Shown here: piece after piece, positions 1-7,109 of the stretch
How the letters are laid out: the number at the start of each line of letters is the position of its first letter
How positions within the stretch are numbered: the first letter of the stretch is position 1
Assembly: GCA_023459095.1 (NCBI GenBank)
Contig: JAEWVQ010000335.1
Span: forward strand, 1 to 30,076
Direction of reading: 5' to 3'
Length of the DNA stretch: 30,076 nucleotides
Origin: Pseudomonadota bacterium
GTDB taxonomy: Bacteria; Pseudomonadota; Gammaproteobacteria; Burkholderiales; Rhodocyclaceae
Translations under genes and position numbers: made by a program
Notes under the pieces: generated by a model
Told to the model about the DNA's origin: nothing
Database searches by the model: none
The model's input: only the letters and a program-made list of their open reading frames with translations

Positions 1-387
1 GGAGACGACCGGCGCGGCCAGGTGTGGATTGCCGGCGGCATCGGCGTGACGCCCTTCCTGGCCTGGCTCGAGGCCTTGCAGGCGACTCCGGGGCAGGCCC
101 CCGAGGTCGATTTCTACTACAGCGTGCGTCGTCACGACGCCGACCCGTTCGTCGCCCGCCTCGAAGCCTTGTGCGCGACGCTGCCATCGGTCCGCCTGCA
201 CGTCGTCAGCGACGCGCGCAACGAACGCCTCACCGCAGCGATGCTGTGCGAGCGGGACGGGCGCAGCCCGATCTCGGGAATCTGGTTCTGCGGGCCGCGG
301 GGCTTCGCCGACGCCTTGCGCAAGGGCCTGGGCGCACTGGGCATGGGCAGGGTGCGCTTTCACCAGGAGGCCTTCGAGATGCGCTGA
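1..387 (+). CDS. Ferric-reductase-like flavoprotein, C-terminal part (5' end outside window)
   Basis: The reading frame is open from base 1 to a TGA at 385-387 and gives about 128 residues of a C-terminal domain. It starts in the NAD(P)H-binding half of a ferredoxin-reductase fold: the motif AGGIGVTPFLAW is the usual nucleotide-binding loop, and the end has WFCGPRGFADALR followed by FHQEAFEMR, the standard closing of this family. These features match membrane ferric reductase-like proteins (NADH/FAD oxidoreductases with an N-terminal haem-binding membrane domain). That membrane part would lie left of the window and is inferred. A soluble oxygenase reductase is a less likely alternative. The gene is followed by strong hairpins at 443-515, so it probably ends its own transcript. 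Confidence 0.75.
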   Translation, partial: GDDRRGQVWIAGGIGVTPFLAWLEALQATPGQAPEVDFYYSVRRHDADPFVARLEALCATLPSVRLHVVSDARNERLTAAMLCERDGRSPISGIWFCGPRGFADALRKGLGALGMGRVRFHQEAFEMR

Positions 388-442
388 GCGCGCGGCGCGA
401 GCCGGGTTATCCGCGTCCGCTCCGCGGTTCGTCCGCGTGCCT

Positions 443-472
443 GCCTGCCCGGGTCATGCGGCCCGGGCAGGC
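443..472 (+). terminator. GC-rich hairpin after the ferric-reductase-like gene
   Basis: A perfect 11-bp inverted repeat, GCCTGCCCGGG (443-453) and CCCGGGCAGGC (462-472), encloses an 8-base loop. No T-run follows directly, so it is either a mRNA 3'-end stabiliser or acts with the next hairpin at 489-515. Confidence 0.5.
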
Positions 473-488
473 GTGTGCCTGTTGCATA

Positions 489-515
489 GGCACAACATGC
501 TGTGCCGTTTTTCTC
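489..515 (+). terminator. Rho-independent terminator
   Basis: GGCACA (489-494) and TGTGCC (501-506) form a stem that is followed by GTTTTTCTC. This is one of the few hairpins in the window with a true T-tract. It lies 100 bases after the reductase stop and 106 bases before the AraC-type start, so it should separate the two units. An upstream TGTGCC copy at 474-479 can pair with the same GGCACA arm, giving a competing structure. Confidence 0.65.
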
Positions 516-527
516 ATTGGGGCCAAT
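516..527. promoter_or_regulatory. Small inverted repeat in the regulator's upstream region
   Basis: ATTGG-GG-CCAAT is a perfect short palindrome just after the terminator and about 95 bases before the regulator start. A second palindrome, GAGCATGCTC (590-599), overlaps a direct repeat of AGCATGC. Either could be an operator for autoregulation. I found no convincing -35/-10 pair between 516 and 620, so the promoter is not placed. Confidence 0.2.
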
Positions 528-620
528 TCATTCGGGGCAATCGGTCTTCTCCTTGTAGTAGAAGGCGGCAATAAGCCGACAAAACGATCGAGCATGCTCA
601 GCATGCCGGGAGGAGACCTG

Positions 621-1676
621 ATGATGATCGACGTCATCGCCGCCGAGGCGAGGTCGGAGCACGACCGCGTTGCCCATTGCCGTGCCGGGCTCGATGCCAT
701 GCTGCGCTCCGGCCATCACATCGAGCTGGTCCGGCCAGCGCCGTTCGACATGAATGCGCGTCATTTTCCCCTCGGTCAGCTCGAGATGTTCGAGGTGCGC
801 GGCACGCCGCACCGCATGGCGGTGCAGGGCTGCAGCGATGGCGTCGCGGTGCTGGTCAATGTCGAGGGCGGCGGACGGGTGCAGCAGGGCGTTCGCGAGG
901 CGGCGCTGCGCCCCGGTTCGCTCCACCTGCTCGACGACGGACAACCGTTCGCGCTCGATCTTCCGGACAACTTTGTTCATCTCGTGGTGCGCGTTCCCCG
1001 TGCGCTGATCGAGGCGTCCCTGCCCGGCTGGCGTGCGCTCGCGGTGTTCGGCATGACCACGCGCTGCGGCCCGGCCGCGGTGTTTGCGGCCACCCTCAGG
1101 AGCCTGTTCGCGCAGCGTGCAACGCTCGCGCCGGCGGATTTCCGTGAGAGCGCCAACGCCGTGCTCGCGCTCCTCGCCGGCGCGCTGCGCAGCGCCGCGC
1201 GCGAGGCGGCCGACGAGGCCTCCACCGTCGAGCACTACCACTTCGAGCGGGTCAAGGCTTTCGTCCGCGACCGCCTCGCCGATCCGGAACTCGACGTCAG
1301 GCAGATCGCCGATGCGATGGCGCTGTCGCCGCGCTACATCCATCGCCTCTTCGAGCGCAGTTCGATGACGCTGATGCAGTGGATCACGGCGCAGCGGCTC
1401 GATGCCTGTCACCGCGAACTGTCGGTGCCGGGCCGGCTCAAGCAGCCGGTGTATGTGATCGCCCAGGCCTGGGGCTTCGTCAGCCAGGCCCATTTCAGCC
1501 GTGTGTTCCGCGCCCGCTTCGGCGTCAGCCCTTCGGCGGTCAGGGCCGGTCAGCCGCCGTGCCGCTGCGGCCAGGCGCCGTGTACGCAGGGGCTGGAGCG
1601 AGGCTGCGCAAAGATCGGTGCACTTTCGGACAACACGTCCCCGCGCCGCGCTCTTAGACTCCGTCCAAAGATGTAA
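621..1676 (+). CDS. AraC-family transcriptional regulator
   Basis: This is a 351-residue DNA-binding regulator. The first two thirds resemble the AraC-binding-like ligand domain found in FeaR-type regulators. The last third holds two helix-turn-helix units, with VRQIADAMALSPRYIHRLFE in the first and VIAQAWGFVSQAHFSRVFRARFGVSP spread over the second. The start is ATG at 621, because AGGAG at 611-615 sits five bases before it; the frame is open further upstream but has no ribosome site there. After the helix-turn-helix there is an unusual tail with CRCGQAPC and one more cysteine nearby. It lies 216 bases upstream of the decaheme cytochrome gene on the same strand, so it may control that unit. 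The link is inferred from position only and the ligand is unknown. Confidence 0.9.
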   Translation: MMIDVIAAEARSEHDRVAHCRAGLDAMLRSGHHIELVRPAPFDMNARHFPLGQLEMFEVRGTPHRMAVQGCSDGVAVLVNVEGGGRVQQGVREAALRPGSLHLLDDGQPFALDLPDNFVHLVVRVPRALIEASLPGWRALAVFGMTTRCGPAAVFAATLRSLFAQRATLAPADFRESANAVLALLAGALRSAAREAADEASTVEHYHFERVKAFVRDRLADPELDVRQIADAMALSPRYIHRLFERSSMTLMQWITAQRLDACHRELSVPGRLKQPVYVIAQAWGFVSQAHFSRVFRARFGVSPSAVRAGQPPCRCGQAPCTQGLERGCAKIGALSDNTSPRRALRLRPKM

Positions 1677-1689
1677 CGAATTTGTTACA
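1672..1689. promoter_or_regulatory. Inverted repeat TGTAAC-N6-GTTACA, candidate operator
   Basis: TGTAACGAATTTGTTACA is a near-perfect dyad (both 6-bp arms match and the centre is AATT). It overlaps the stop codon of the AraC-type gene and is about 200 bases before the decaheme cytochrome start. It is A/T-rich in a very GC-rich context, which makes chance less likely. GTTACA/TGTAAC half-sites occur in binding sites of some OmpR-type response regulators, but the binder here is unknown. Confidence 0.4.
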
Positions 1690-1740
1690 GCTCGAATGCG
1701 GCCGCGGACAGTCAGGCGGTCGCATCGGCAGTGACGACCA

Positions 1741-1858
1741 AAGGAGGAGGCCGCCCTGCTTACCGCAGGCGGGTGCGGCGTGCTGCGCCCGTTCATCTCC
1801 TCCCTTTTTCCCCTTTCATCGATGCCGCCCGCTCATCGGGCGGCGGACTTGCTGTCCG
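1741..1858 (+). promoter_or_regulatory. Structured leader upstream of the electron-conduit genes
   Basis: Several hairpins are stacked in the gap before the decaheme cytochrome gene. GGAGGAG near 1742 can pair with CTCCTCC near 1796. CCTGC and GCAGG near 1755-1770 form a small hairpin inside. GCCGCCCG (1824-1831) and CGGGCGGC (1837-1844) form an 8-bp stem with a 5-base loop, and CGGAC (1844-1848) pairs with GTCCG (1854-1858). None has a T-tract. They could be a regulatory 5' leader or mRNA-stability elements. The rest of 1677-1892 shows no credible gene. Confidence 0.35.
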
Positions 1859-1892
1859 GATTGCGGCAATGCAGGCGAGGAGACATGACGTC

Positions 1893-2888
1893 ATGAATCA
1901 TTCACGAGGATTCCCGTTCCTGCGGGCGGTGCTGACGGCAGCGGCGCTGCTGCTGGGCGGGGCGGCGCACGCGGCGGACGCGCCGGCGAAAACGGCGACC
2001 TACGTCGGCGAGCAGGTCTGCGTGGCCTGTCACCAGGTCGAGGAGTCCCACTTCGGCCACACCCTGCATGCCAAGATCTTTCGCCAGAACCCGAAGAACG
2101 AGGTCGAACGCCAGGTCTGCGAGGCCTGTCACGGACCGGGTTCGCTCCATGCCGAAAACATGGGCAGCGAGGTCGCGGACCCGACCAAGCAAGGCGCCGA
2201 GGGCTGGGCCAAGGTGGTCGACAAGGCGCTCATCATCGGCTTCACCAAGGCCTGGGGCACGCCGGTGGAAAAGCAGAACGGGCAATGTCTGGGCTGCCAC
2301 GAGGGCGGCCAGCGCATGCACTGGCCCGATTCGGTCCATGACATGAACCAGCTCGCGTGCAGCGACTGCCACAACCCGATGGCGCGCTTCTCCGGCAACA
2401 GCCTGCTGAAGAAGCAGAGCATCACCGAGACCTGCGAGTCGTGCCACTCGCAGCAGCGCGCCGAGTTCCGCAAGCGCTCCCACATGCCGGTACCCGAAGG
2501 CAAGATGAGCTGCGTCGACTGCCACAACCCGCACGGCACGCAGACCAAGCCGCTGCTCAAGGCCGATTCGGTCAACGACCTTTGCTACAGCTGCCACGCC
2601 GAAAAGCGCGGCCCCTTCATCTGGGAGCATGCGCCGGTGCGCGAGTCGTGCACCAACTGCCACCAGCCGCACGGCAGCAACCACGACAAGCTGCTGCAGG
2701 TGGCTCGTCCGGCGCTGTGCCAGCAGTGCCACGGCAACACCAACCACCCGTCGGTGTTCTACAACGCCGGGCAGATGGCGGACAACGACACCGGTCTCAA
2801 TTCCCGCGTCATGGGCCGCTCGTGCCAGAACTGCCATAGCCAGGTCCATGGCAGCAACCACCCGGCGGGTGCCCGCTTCCAGCGCTGA
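1893..2888 (+). CDS. Periplasmic decaheme c-type cytochrome, MtrA/PioA/DmsE family
   Basis: This 331-residue protein has a signal peptide (residues 1-27, ending AHA) and exactly ten CXXCH haem sites, whose first cysteines are at about residues 43, 76, 132, 156, 181, 207, 231, 253, 276 and 311. Length and haem number match MtrA of Shewanella (about 333 residues, ten haems), the periplasmic wire that sits inside an MtrB barrel. MtoA and PioA are related proteins used for iron oxidation. The next gene is the matching barrel. ATG at 1893 is chosen with GAGGAG at 1877-1882 as ribosome site (spacing about 10); the ORF continues upstream but without signal-peptide logic. The direction of electron flow cannot be read from the sequence. 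Confidence 0.93.
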   Translation: MNHSRGFPFLRAVLTAAALLLGGAAHAADAPAKTATYVGEQVCVACHQVEESHFGHTLHAKIFRQNPKNEVERQVCEACHGPGSLHAENMGSEVADPTKQGAEGWAKVVDKALIIGFTKAWGTPVEKQNGQCLGCHEGGQRMHWPDSVHDMNQLACSDCHNPMARFSGNSLLKKQSITETCESCHSQQRAEFRKRSHMPVPEGKMSCVDCHNPHGTQTKPLLKADSVNDLCYSCHAEKRGPFIWEHAPVRESCTNCHQPHGSNHDKLLQVARPALCQQCHGNTNHPSVFYNAGQMADNDTGLNSRVMGRSCQNCHSQVHGSNHPAGARFQR

Positions 2889-2904
2889 TCGGAGGTAGAA
2901 CGAC

Positions 2905-5616
2905 ATGAACCATGCCAACGTGCACCGCGTCGCCGTCCATCCTGCCGTTCAGCCCCGGGCGAAGGCGCTCACCCTGCTGGTCGGGGTTGCGCTCGCAATG
3001 CTCGCCGGCGGGCGCGCCCACGCCGACTCCGCGGTCGGCGCCGACACCTCGCTGGGCAACGCGCTCAACCTGGCGCCGGTCAATCCGGTGACCCAGACCA
3101 GCGGCCACGACCCGGAAGGGCTGGATGGCGACCCGAGCCCGGATCGCACGCCGACCGGACAGTTCTACAGCGTGCCCAAGGTGCCGACCGATCGCGTGCA
3201 TCGCACCACCGGTGGCTGGGAGTATCTCGGTTTCGTCGAATTCGGCCTCGTCCAGGCCACCGGCAATCACGAGGCGCAGGGCTTCCGGCGCTACAAGGAT
3301 GTCGATGACGGTCCGTACCTGAGTGCCTTTGGCGTGGCCGCGGAGAAGGCCGATTCGGCGCACTACTTCGAAGTGGTCGGCGGCGGCGTCGATCACGACG
3401 ACCAGTTCTACGGCGTCACCTTCGGGCGCTACAACGACTGGCGCGTGAAAGGCTTCTACAACGAAACCCCGCACGTGTTCACGAGCAGCTTCCGCTCGCT
3501 GTGGAACGGCGCCGGCAGCGGCCACCTCACGCTGAAACCCGGACTCACGCCGGGGGGCACGGGCAATCTTGCCGCCGACAACGCCGCGATCACCGCGGTG
3601 GCCCAGGCCAACGCCAACACCGAGCTCGGTCTGGTGCGCAAGAAAGGGGGCTTTCGCCTCGACATGAACCTCACCGAAGGCCTCAAGGCCTTTGCCAGCT
3701 ACACGCTCGAAAAGCGCGAGGGCGCGCGGCCGTTCGGTTCGGTGTGGGCGGGCGGCGGCGGCCAGGCCTCGGTGGAGACCATCGAGCCGATCGATTACGA
3801 AACCCACGATTTCGTCGGCGGCCTGTATTACACCGACCCGCTCAACAGCTTCAACCTGCAGGCCTCGGCCTCGCTGTTCCGCAACAACATCGACACCCTG
3901 AGCTTCGAGAGCCCGCTCCGGTTCACGCCCGGCAGCACCACGGCCACCGCGGGACAGATCACCACCGGCCGCTTTGATCTCTATCCGGACAACGAGGCCT
4001 ACAACGTCAAGGCCGAATATGCGCGCAAGCTCCCCGACCTGATGGACGGGCGCTTCACCGCGCTGGTGTCGATGGGCTCCTCGCGTCAGGACGACGACCT
4101 GATTCCCTACACGACTTACGCCGGCGTCCGCCCGACCAACGTGTCCACGGCGAACTGGGACAGCATCGGCTCGCTCAGCCGCAGTTCCGCCGACGCGCGC
4201 ATCGACACCCGCCTGATCGATCTCGGGCTGTCGCTCAAGCCCGCTTCCGAGCTGAGCCTGAAGGCCAAGGCGCGCTACTACGAAACCCAGAACCACACCG
4301 ACTACCTGGCGTGCAATCCCAATGCCGAATACATCGACCGTGGCGACGGCACCCCGGGCGGCATCAGCGCCTTCGGCTGCACCGGGGTATGGGGGCGGAT
4401 GATCAACGACGGCACCAACGTGTCGATGATCAATGGCGCCAACGTCGCCGCGGCGGGCAACATCCCGATCCGCAGCGTGCCCTTCGACTACCGGCAGTGG
4501 AACACCGGGCTGAGCGCCGACTGGCGGATCAACAAGACGTCGAGTTTCAACGCCGCCTACGAGCGCGAGACCTACGAGCGCGACCACCGCGAGCGCGACG
4601 AGACGCGCGAGGACAAGTACAAGATCGGCTACGTCAATCGCAGCCTGGCGGACACCACCTTCCGCCTGTCCTTCGCCCACGACCGGCGCCGCGGCAGCGA
4701 CTATCACACCCATCACCCGTACGCGAGCTTCCTCAGTGGCTACATCGTGCCGATGCCGACCGCCCCCGGCAGCAACGTGCAGTCGTGGGTGGTGCACATG
4801 AACGACGGGCTGCGCAAGTACGACCTCGCGGACCGCAACCAGAACACGCTCAACGCCCGCGTCAATTACATGCCGCGCGAGGATATCGACATCGGCTTCT
4901 CCGCCCAGATCAAGGAGATCCGCTACCCGGCGTCGGACTACGGCCGCACCGACAAGCAGCGCCAGGACTGGCTGAACCTCGACATCGACTGGCAGCAGAG
5001 CGCGCAGCGCAGCTTGTACGCGTTCGCCTCGGTGCAGCGCGGCACGCTGAAGCAGCGCGCGGTGCCGAGTGGCGGGGGCCTGGGATGCACGATCGGCACC
5101 GCGACGCCGCTGGGGGTGATCACCCCGGGCAATGCCGAGGCGATCTGTCAGAACCCGGCGTCGAATACGGTGTTCGTCGCGGGGAACTTCTGGGATCTGA
5201 CGAGCAAGGATCGCAGCAACACCTTCGGCCTCGGCCTGCGCCAGGACTTCGGCAAGTTCCGTTTCGATCTCAGCTACACCTACGCCCGCAGCACGACGGA
5301 GATGAAGTACGACCTGCCGGCGAACACCACGCCGGCGGCCGCCGCCGCAGCCGGCGCCGGTTTCCCCGACCTGACCACGCTGCAGAACATCATCGAGGCC
5401 AACGTGCTGGTGCCGGTGAGCAAGACCGTGACCGCCCGTCTGCTGCTGCGGCACGAGCACGGCAAGTATCGCGACTGGCACTACTACGGCCTGGAGAACG
5501 ATCCGGTCGCGGCCAATGCGCCGGGCACCGCGCTGCCGGTCGGGGTGGTGCTCGATGCCGGCCCGCAGAACTATCGGGCCAGCCTGATCGGCCTGCTGCT
5601 CCAGGTCCGGCTGTAA
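2905..5616 (+). CDS. MtrB/PioB-type outer-membrane beta-barrel, partner of the decaheme cytochrome
   Basis: The 903-residue product has a signal peptide (about residues 1-40, ending RAHA), then a long region of alternating polar and aromatic residues typical of an outer-membrane barrel. It ends in LLLQVRL, an outer-membrane-like C-terminus. Family assignment rests on this architecture and on its place 16 bases after the MtrA-type gene, the standard mtrA-mtrB/pioA-pioB order. The family insulates the decaheme wire through the outer membrane. GGAGG at 2891-2895 supports the ATG. It is longer than MtrB (about 700). I see no N-terminal CXXC like the one in Shewanella MtrB. It has two cysteine pairs in probable loops (the C-N-P-N and GCTGV regions at residues of about 470-493, and two near 729-748). 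Confidence 0.88.
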   Translation: MNHANVHRVAVHPAVQPRAKALTLLVGVALAMLAGGRAHADSAVGADTSLGNALNLAPVNPVTQTSGHDPEGLDGDPSPDRTPTGQFYSVPKVPTDRVHRTTGGWEYLGFVEFGLVQATGNHEAQGFRRYKDVDDGPYLSAFGVAAEKADSAHYFEVVGGGVDHDDQFYGVTFGRYNDWRVKGFYNETPHVFTSSFRSLWNGAGSGHLTLKPGLTPGGTGNLAADNAAITAVAQANANTELGLVRKKGGFRLDMNLTEGLKAFASYTLEKREGARPFGSVWAGGGGQASVETIEPIDYETHDFVGGLYYTDPLNSFNLQASASLFRNNIDTLSFESPLRFTPGSTTATAGQITTGRFDLYPDNEAYNVKAEYARKLPDLMDGRFTALVSMGSSRQDDDLIPYTTYAGVRPTNVSTANWDSIGSLSRSSADARIDTRLIDLGLSLKPASELSLKAKARYYETQNHTDYLACNPNAEYIDRGDGTPGGISAFGCTGVWGRMINDGTNVSMINGANVAAAGNIPIRSVPFDYRQWNTGLSADWRINKTSSFNAAYERETYERDHRERDETREDKYKIGYVNRSLADTTFRLSFAHDRRRGSDYHTHHPYASFLSGYIVPMPTAPGSNVQSWVVHMNDGLRKYDLADRNQNTLNARVNYMPREDIDIGFSAQIKEIRYPASDYGRTDKQRQDWLNLDIDWQQSAQRSLYAFASVQRGTLKQRAVPSGGGLGCTIGTATPLGVITPGNAEAICQNPASNTVFVAGNFWDLTSKDRSNTFGLGLRQDFGKFRFDLSYTYARSTTEMKYDLPANTTPAAAAAAGAGFPDLTTLQNIIEANVLVPVSKTVTARLLLRHEHGKYRDWHYYGLENDPVAANAPGTALPVGVVLDAGPQNYRASLIGLLLQVRL

Positions 5617-5673
5617 GGCCGCCTGCCGGTCGGTCGATCAATGTCGCTAAGAATGAGCCGTGGAGGAGGCAAC

Positions 5674-6306
5674 GTGAGAACGAAGAATTCGAAGAGGGTC
5701 GCCGCACTGGCCTGGTCCGGCTGGCTGCTCGCCGCAGCCTCCGCGTCGGCCCAGGTGGTGGGCGATGCCGAGCGCGGCAAGGAGGTCGCGGCGCGGATCT
5801 GCGTCGCCTGCCACGGTGCGGACGGCAACAGTCCGGTCCCCACCTTCCCCAAGCTTGCCGGCCAGCATGCGGACTATGCCTTCAAGCAACTGCAGGAGTT
5901 CGCCAGCGACCGCCGGTCGAGTGAGATCATGAAGCCCATCGTCGAGCAGCTGAGCGCCATCGACATGGCCGACGCCGCGGTGTTCTTCGCCGCCCAGCAG
6001 CCGTCGGCGGGCCAGGTCGACGACGCGGCGATGCTGGAAACCGGGCGCCGCATCTTCAACGACGGCAACCCCGACCAGGGCGTGCCGGCCTGTGCCGGGT
6101 GCCATGGCCAGAACGGTGTCGGCAACATGCGCTTCCCGCGCCTCGCCGGACAGTATCCGGCCTACGTGCTCGACCAGATGCAGCGCTTTGCCGACGGCCG
6201 CCGCACCAACGACAAGCGTCTGATGCAGACCATTGCCCGCCGTCTCGGCGAGACCGAGACGCGCGCGGTGGCGGAGTACATCGCCAGCCTGGAGGCCCAG
6301 AAATGA
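5674..6306 (+). CDS. Diheme cytochrome c, c4 type
   Basis: This is a 210-residue exported protein made of two similar cytochrome c domains. CVACH (C43, C46, H47) and CAGCH (C140, C143, H144) bind the haems. Each is followed by a repeated FP-LAGQ-Y block (FPKLAGQHADY and FPRLAGQYPAY), as in cytochrome c4. Candidate axial methionines follow each site. The start is GTG at 5674 with AGGAGG at 5664-5669. An upstream ATG at 5641 has no ribosome site and would put charged residues before the signal peptide. It follows the barrel gene by 57 bases and overlaps the next cytochrome by four. It probably carries electrons in the periplasm between the inner membrane and the decaheme protein; this is inference. 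Confidence 0.9.
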   Translation: MRTKNSKRVAALAWSGWLLAAASASAQVVGDAERGKEVAARICVACHGADGNSPVPTFPKLAGQHADYAFKQLQEFASDRRSSEIMKPIVEQLSAIDMADAAVFFAAQQPSAGQVDDAAMLETGRRIFNDGNPDQGVPACAGCHGQNGVGNMRFPRLAGQYPAYVLDQMQRFADGRRTNDKRLMQTIARRLGETETRAVAEYIASLEAQK

Positions 6307-7013
6307 AACGCACGCTGTCCGCCCTGATCCTGCTCGCCGCCAGCGGCGGCGCGGCCCTGGCCCAGCCCCAGACCGACACGCCGCCGCGTGCGCCGGGCAT
6401 CGAGTCGCGCGGCTACGTCTGGAACCAGCCCGACCCCGACAAGGACAAGGCGCTTGCGCACCGCGCCGACATCGCCAAGGGCAAGGTCGCGTACGAGGTT
6501 TGCCAGGGCTGCCACCAGGCCGATGGCTCGGGGCGGGCGGACGCGATCTATCCCAGTCTCGCCGGCCAGCACGCATCGGTGCTGATCAAGCAGATGCTTG
6601 ATGTCCGCGCAGGGCGCCGCGACAACCCCAAGATGCATCCGTTCGTCGGTGACTGGGTGGTTTCCGTGGAGGAAGTGGCGGACATCTCCGCCTATCTGCA
6701 GCAGCTGCCGGTGGCGCTCGACAACGGCAAGGGCAGCGGCACGCGCCTCGATCGCGGCCGCCAGCTCTACGAGCGCGATTGTGCGAGCTGCCACGGCAAG
6801 GACGGCGAGGGCAATGCGGCGGAGTTCTACCCCCTTGTGGCCCATCAGCACTACGCCTACCTGTACAAGGAGTCGGTGATGATCCGCGATGGCGAGCGCC
6901 GCAACGCCAATCCGAAGATGGTCACCGTGATCCGCAACTACAGCACCGAGGATCTGAAGGCGGTCAGCGACTACATGTCGCGGCTGACGCTGCCGGCCAC
7001 CGCCGGCCGCTGA
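6303..7013 (+). CDS. Diheme cytochrome c, c4/c553-like
   Basis: The 236-residue product has a signal peptide (residues 1-20, ending ALA) and two haem motifs, CQGCH (C67, C70, H71) and CASCH (C160, C163, H164). An extra stretch of about 35 residues precedes the first haem domain. Repeated NPKM motifs (M111 and one near residue 210) are plausible axial ligands. The ATG overlaps the previous stop as ATGA, with GGAGG at 6291-6295, so the two cytochromes are translationally coupled. It is related to but clearly diverged from the preceding c4 protein, with PSLAGQHA and PLVAHQHYAYLY in place of the usual repeat. It is the last gene before two strong hairpins, so the conduit operon probably ends here. 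Confidence 0.88.
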   Translation: MKRTLSALILLAASGGAALAQPQTDTPPRAPGIESRGYVWNQPDPDKDKALAHRADIAKGKVAYEVCQGCHQADGSGRADAIYPSLAGQHASVLIKQMLDVRAGRRDNPKMHPFVGDWVVSVEEVADISAYLQQLPVALDNGKGSGTRLDRGRQLYERDCASCHGKDGEGNAAEFYPLVAHQHYAYLYKESVMIRDGERRNANPKMVTVIRNYSTEDLKAVSDYMSRLTLPATAGR

Positions 7014-7039
7014 CCCGGCGCCTCCGGCGAGGTGCCGGG
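7014..7039 (+). terminator. Hairpin closing the cytochrome operon
   Basis: CCCGGCGCCTC pairs with GAGGTGCCGGG across a CGGC tetraloop. This is an 11-bp stem with one G-U pair, starting directly after the stop codon. No T-tract follows. Confidence 0.5.
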
Positions 7040-7061
7040 CGCGGCTGCGGGCGTTCCGAAT

Positions 7062-7084
7062 GGCGCCGCGCATTCCGCGGCGCC
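7062..7084. terminator. Second hairpin between the cytochrome genes and ccmA
   Basis: GGCGCCGCG (7062-7070) and CGCGGCGCC (7076-7084) form a perfect 9-bp stem with a CATTC loop, 25 bases before the ccmA start. It could end the upstream transcript or be an operator or leader hairpin for ccm. Confidence 0.4.
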
Positions 7085-7109
7085 GCATGTTGTGGTTCAA
7101 TCCTGCCCC

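Noticed and set aside
24..620. N-terminal extension of the AraC-type ORF back to base 24
   Set aside because: The extension overlaps the reductase gene and two hairpins, and the AGGAG site fixes the start at 621.
1886..1893. Perfect palindrome TGACGTCA beside the decaheme start codon
   Set aside because: Eight bases is short, the site lies between ribosome site and start codon, and no second copy is near, so it is probably chance.
2809..5481. Minus-strand open frame of 890 codons across the MtrB/PioB-type gene
   Set aside because: It is an antisense shadow of a GC-rich gene: Arg/Val/Gly/Ala-rich, no domain, and it covers a well-supported coding region with signal peptide and ribosome site.
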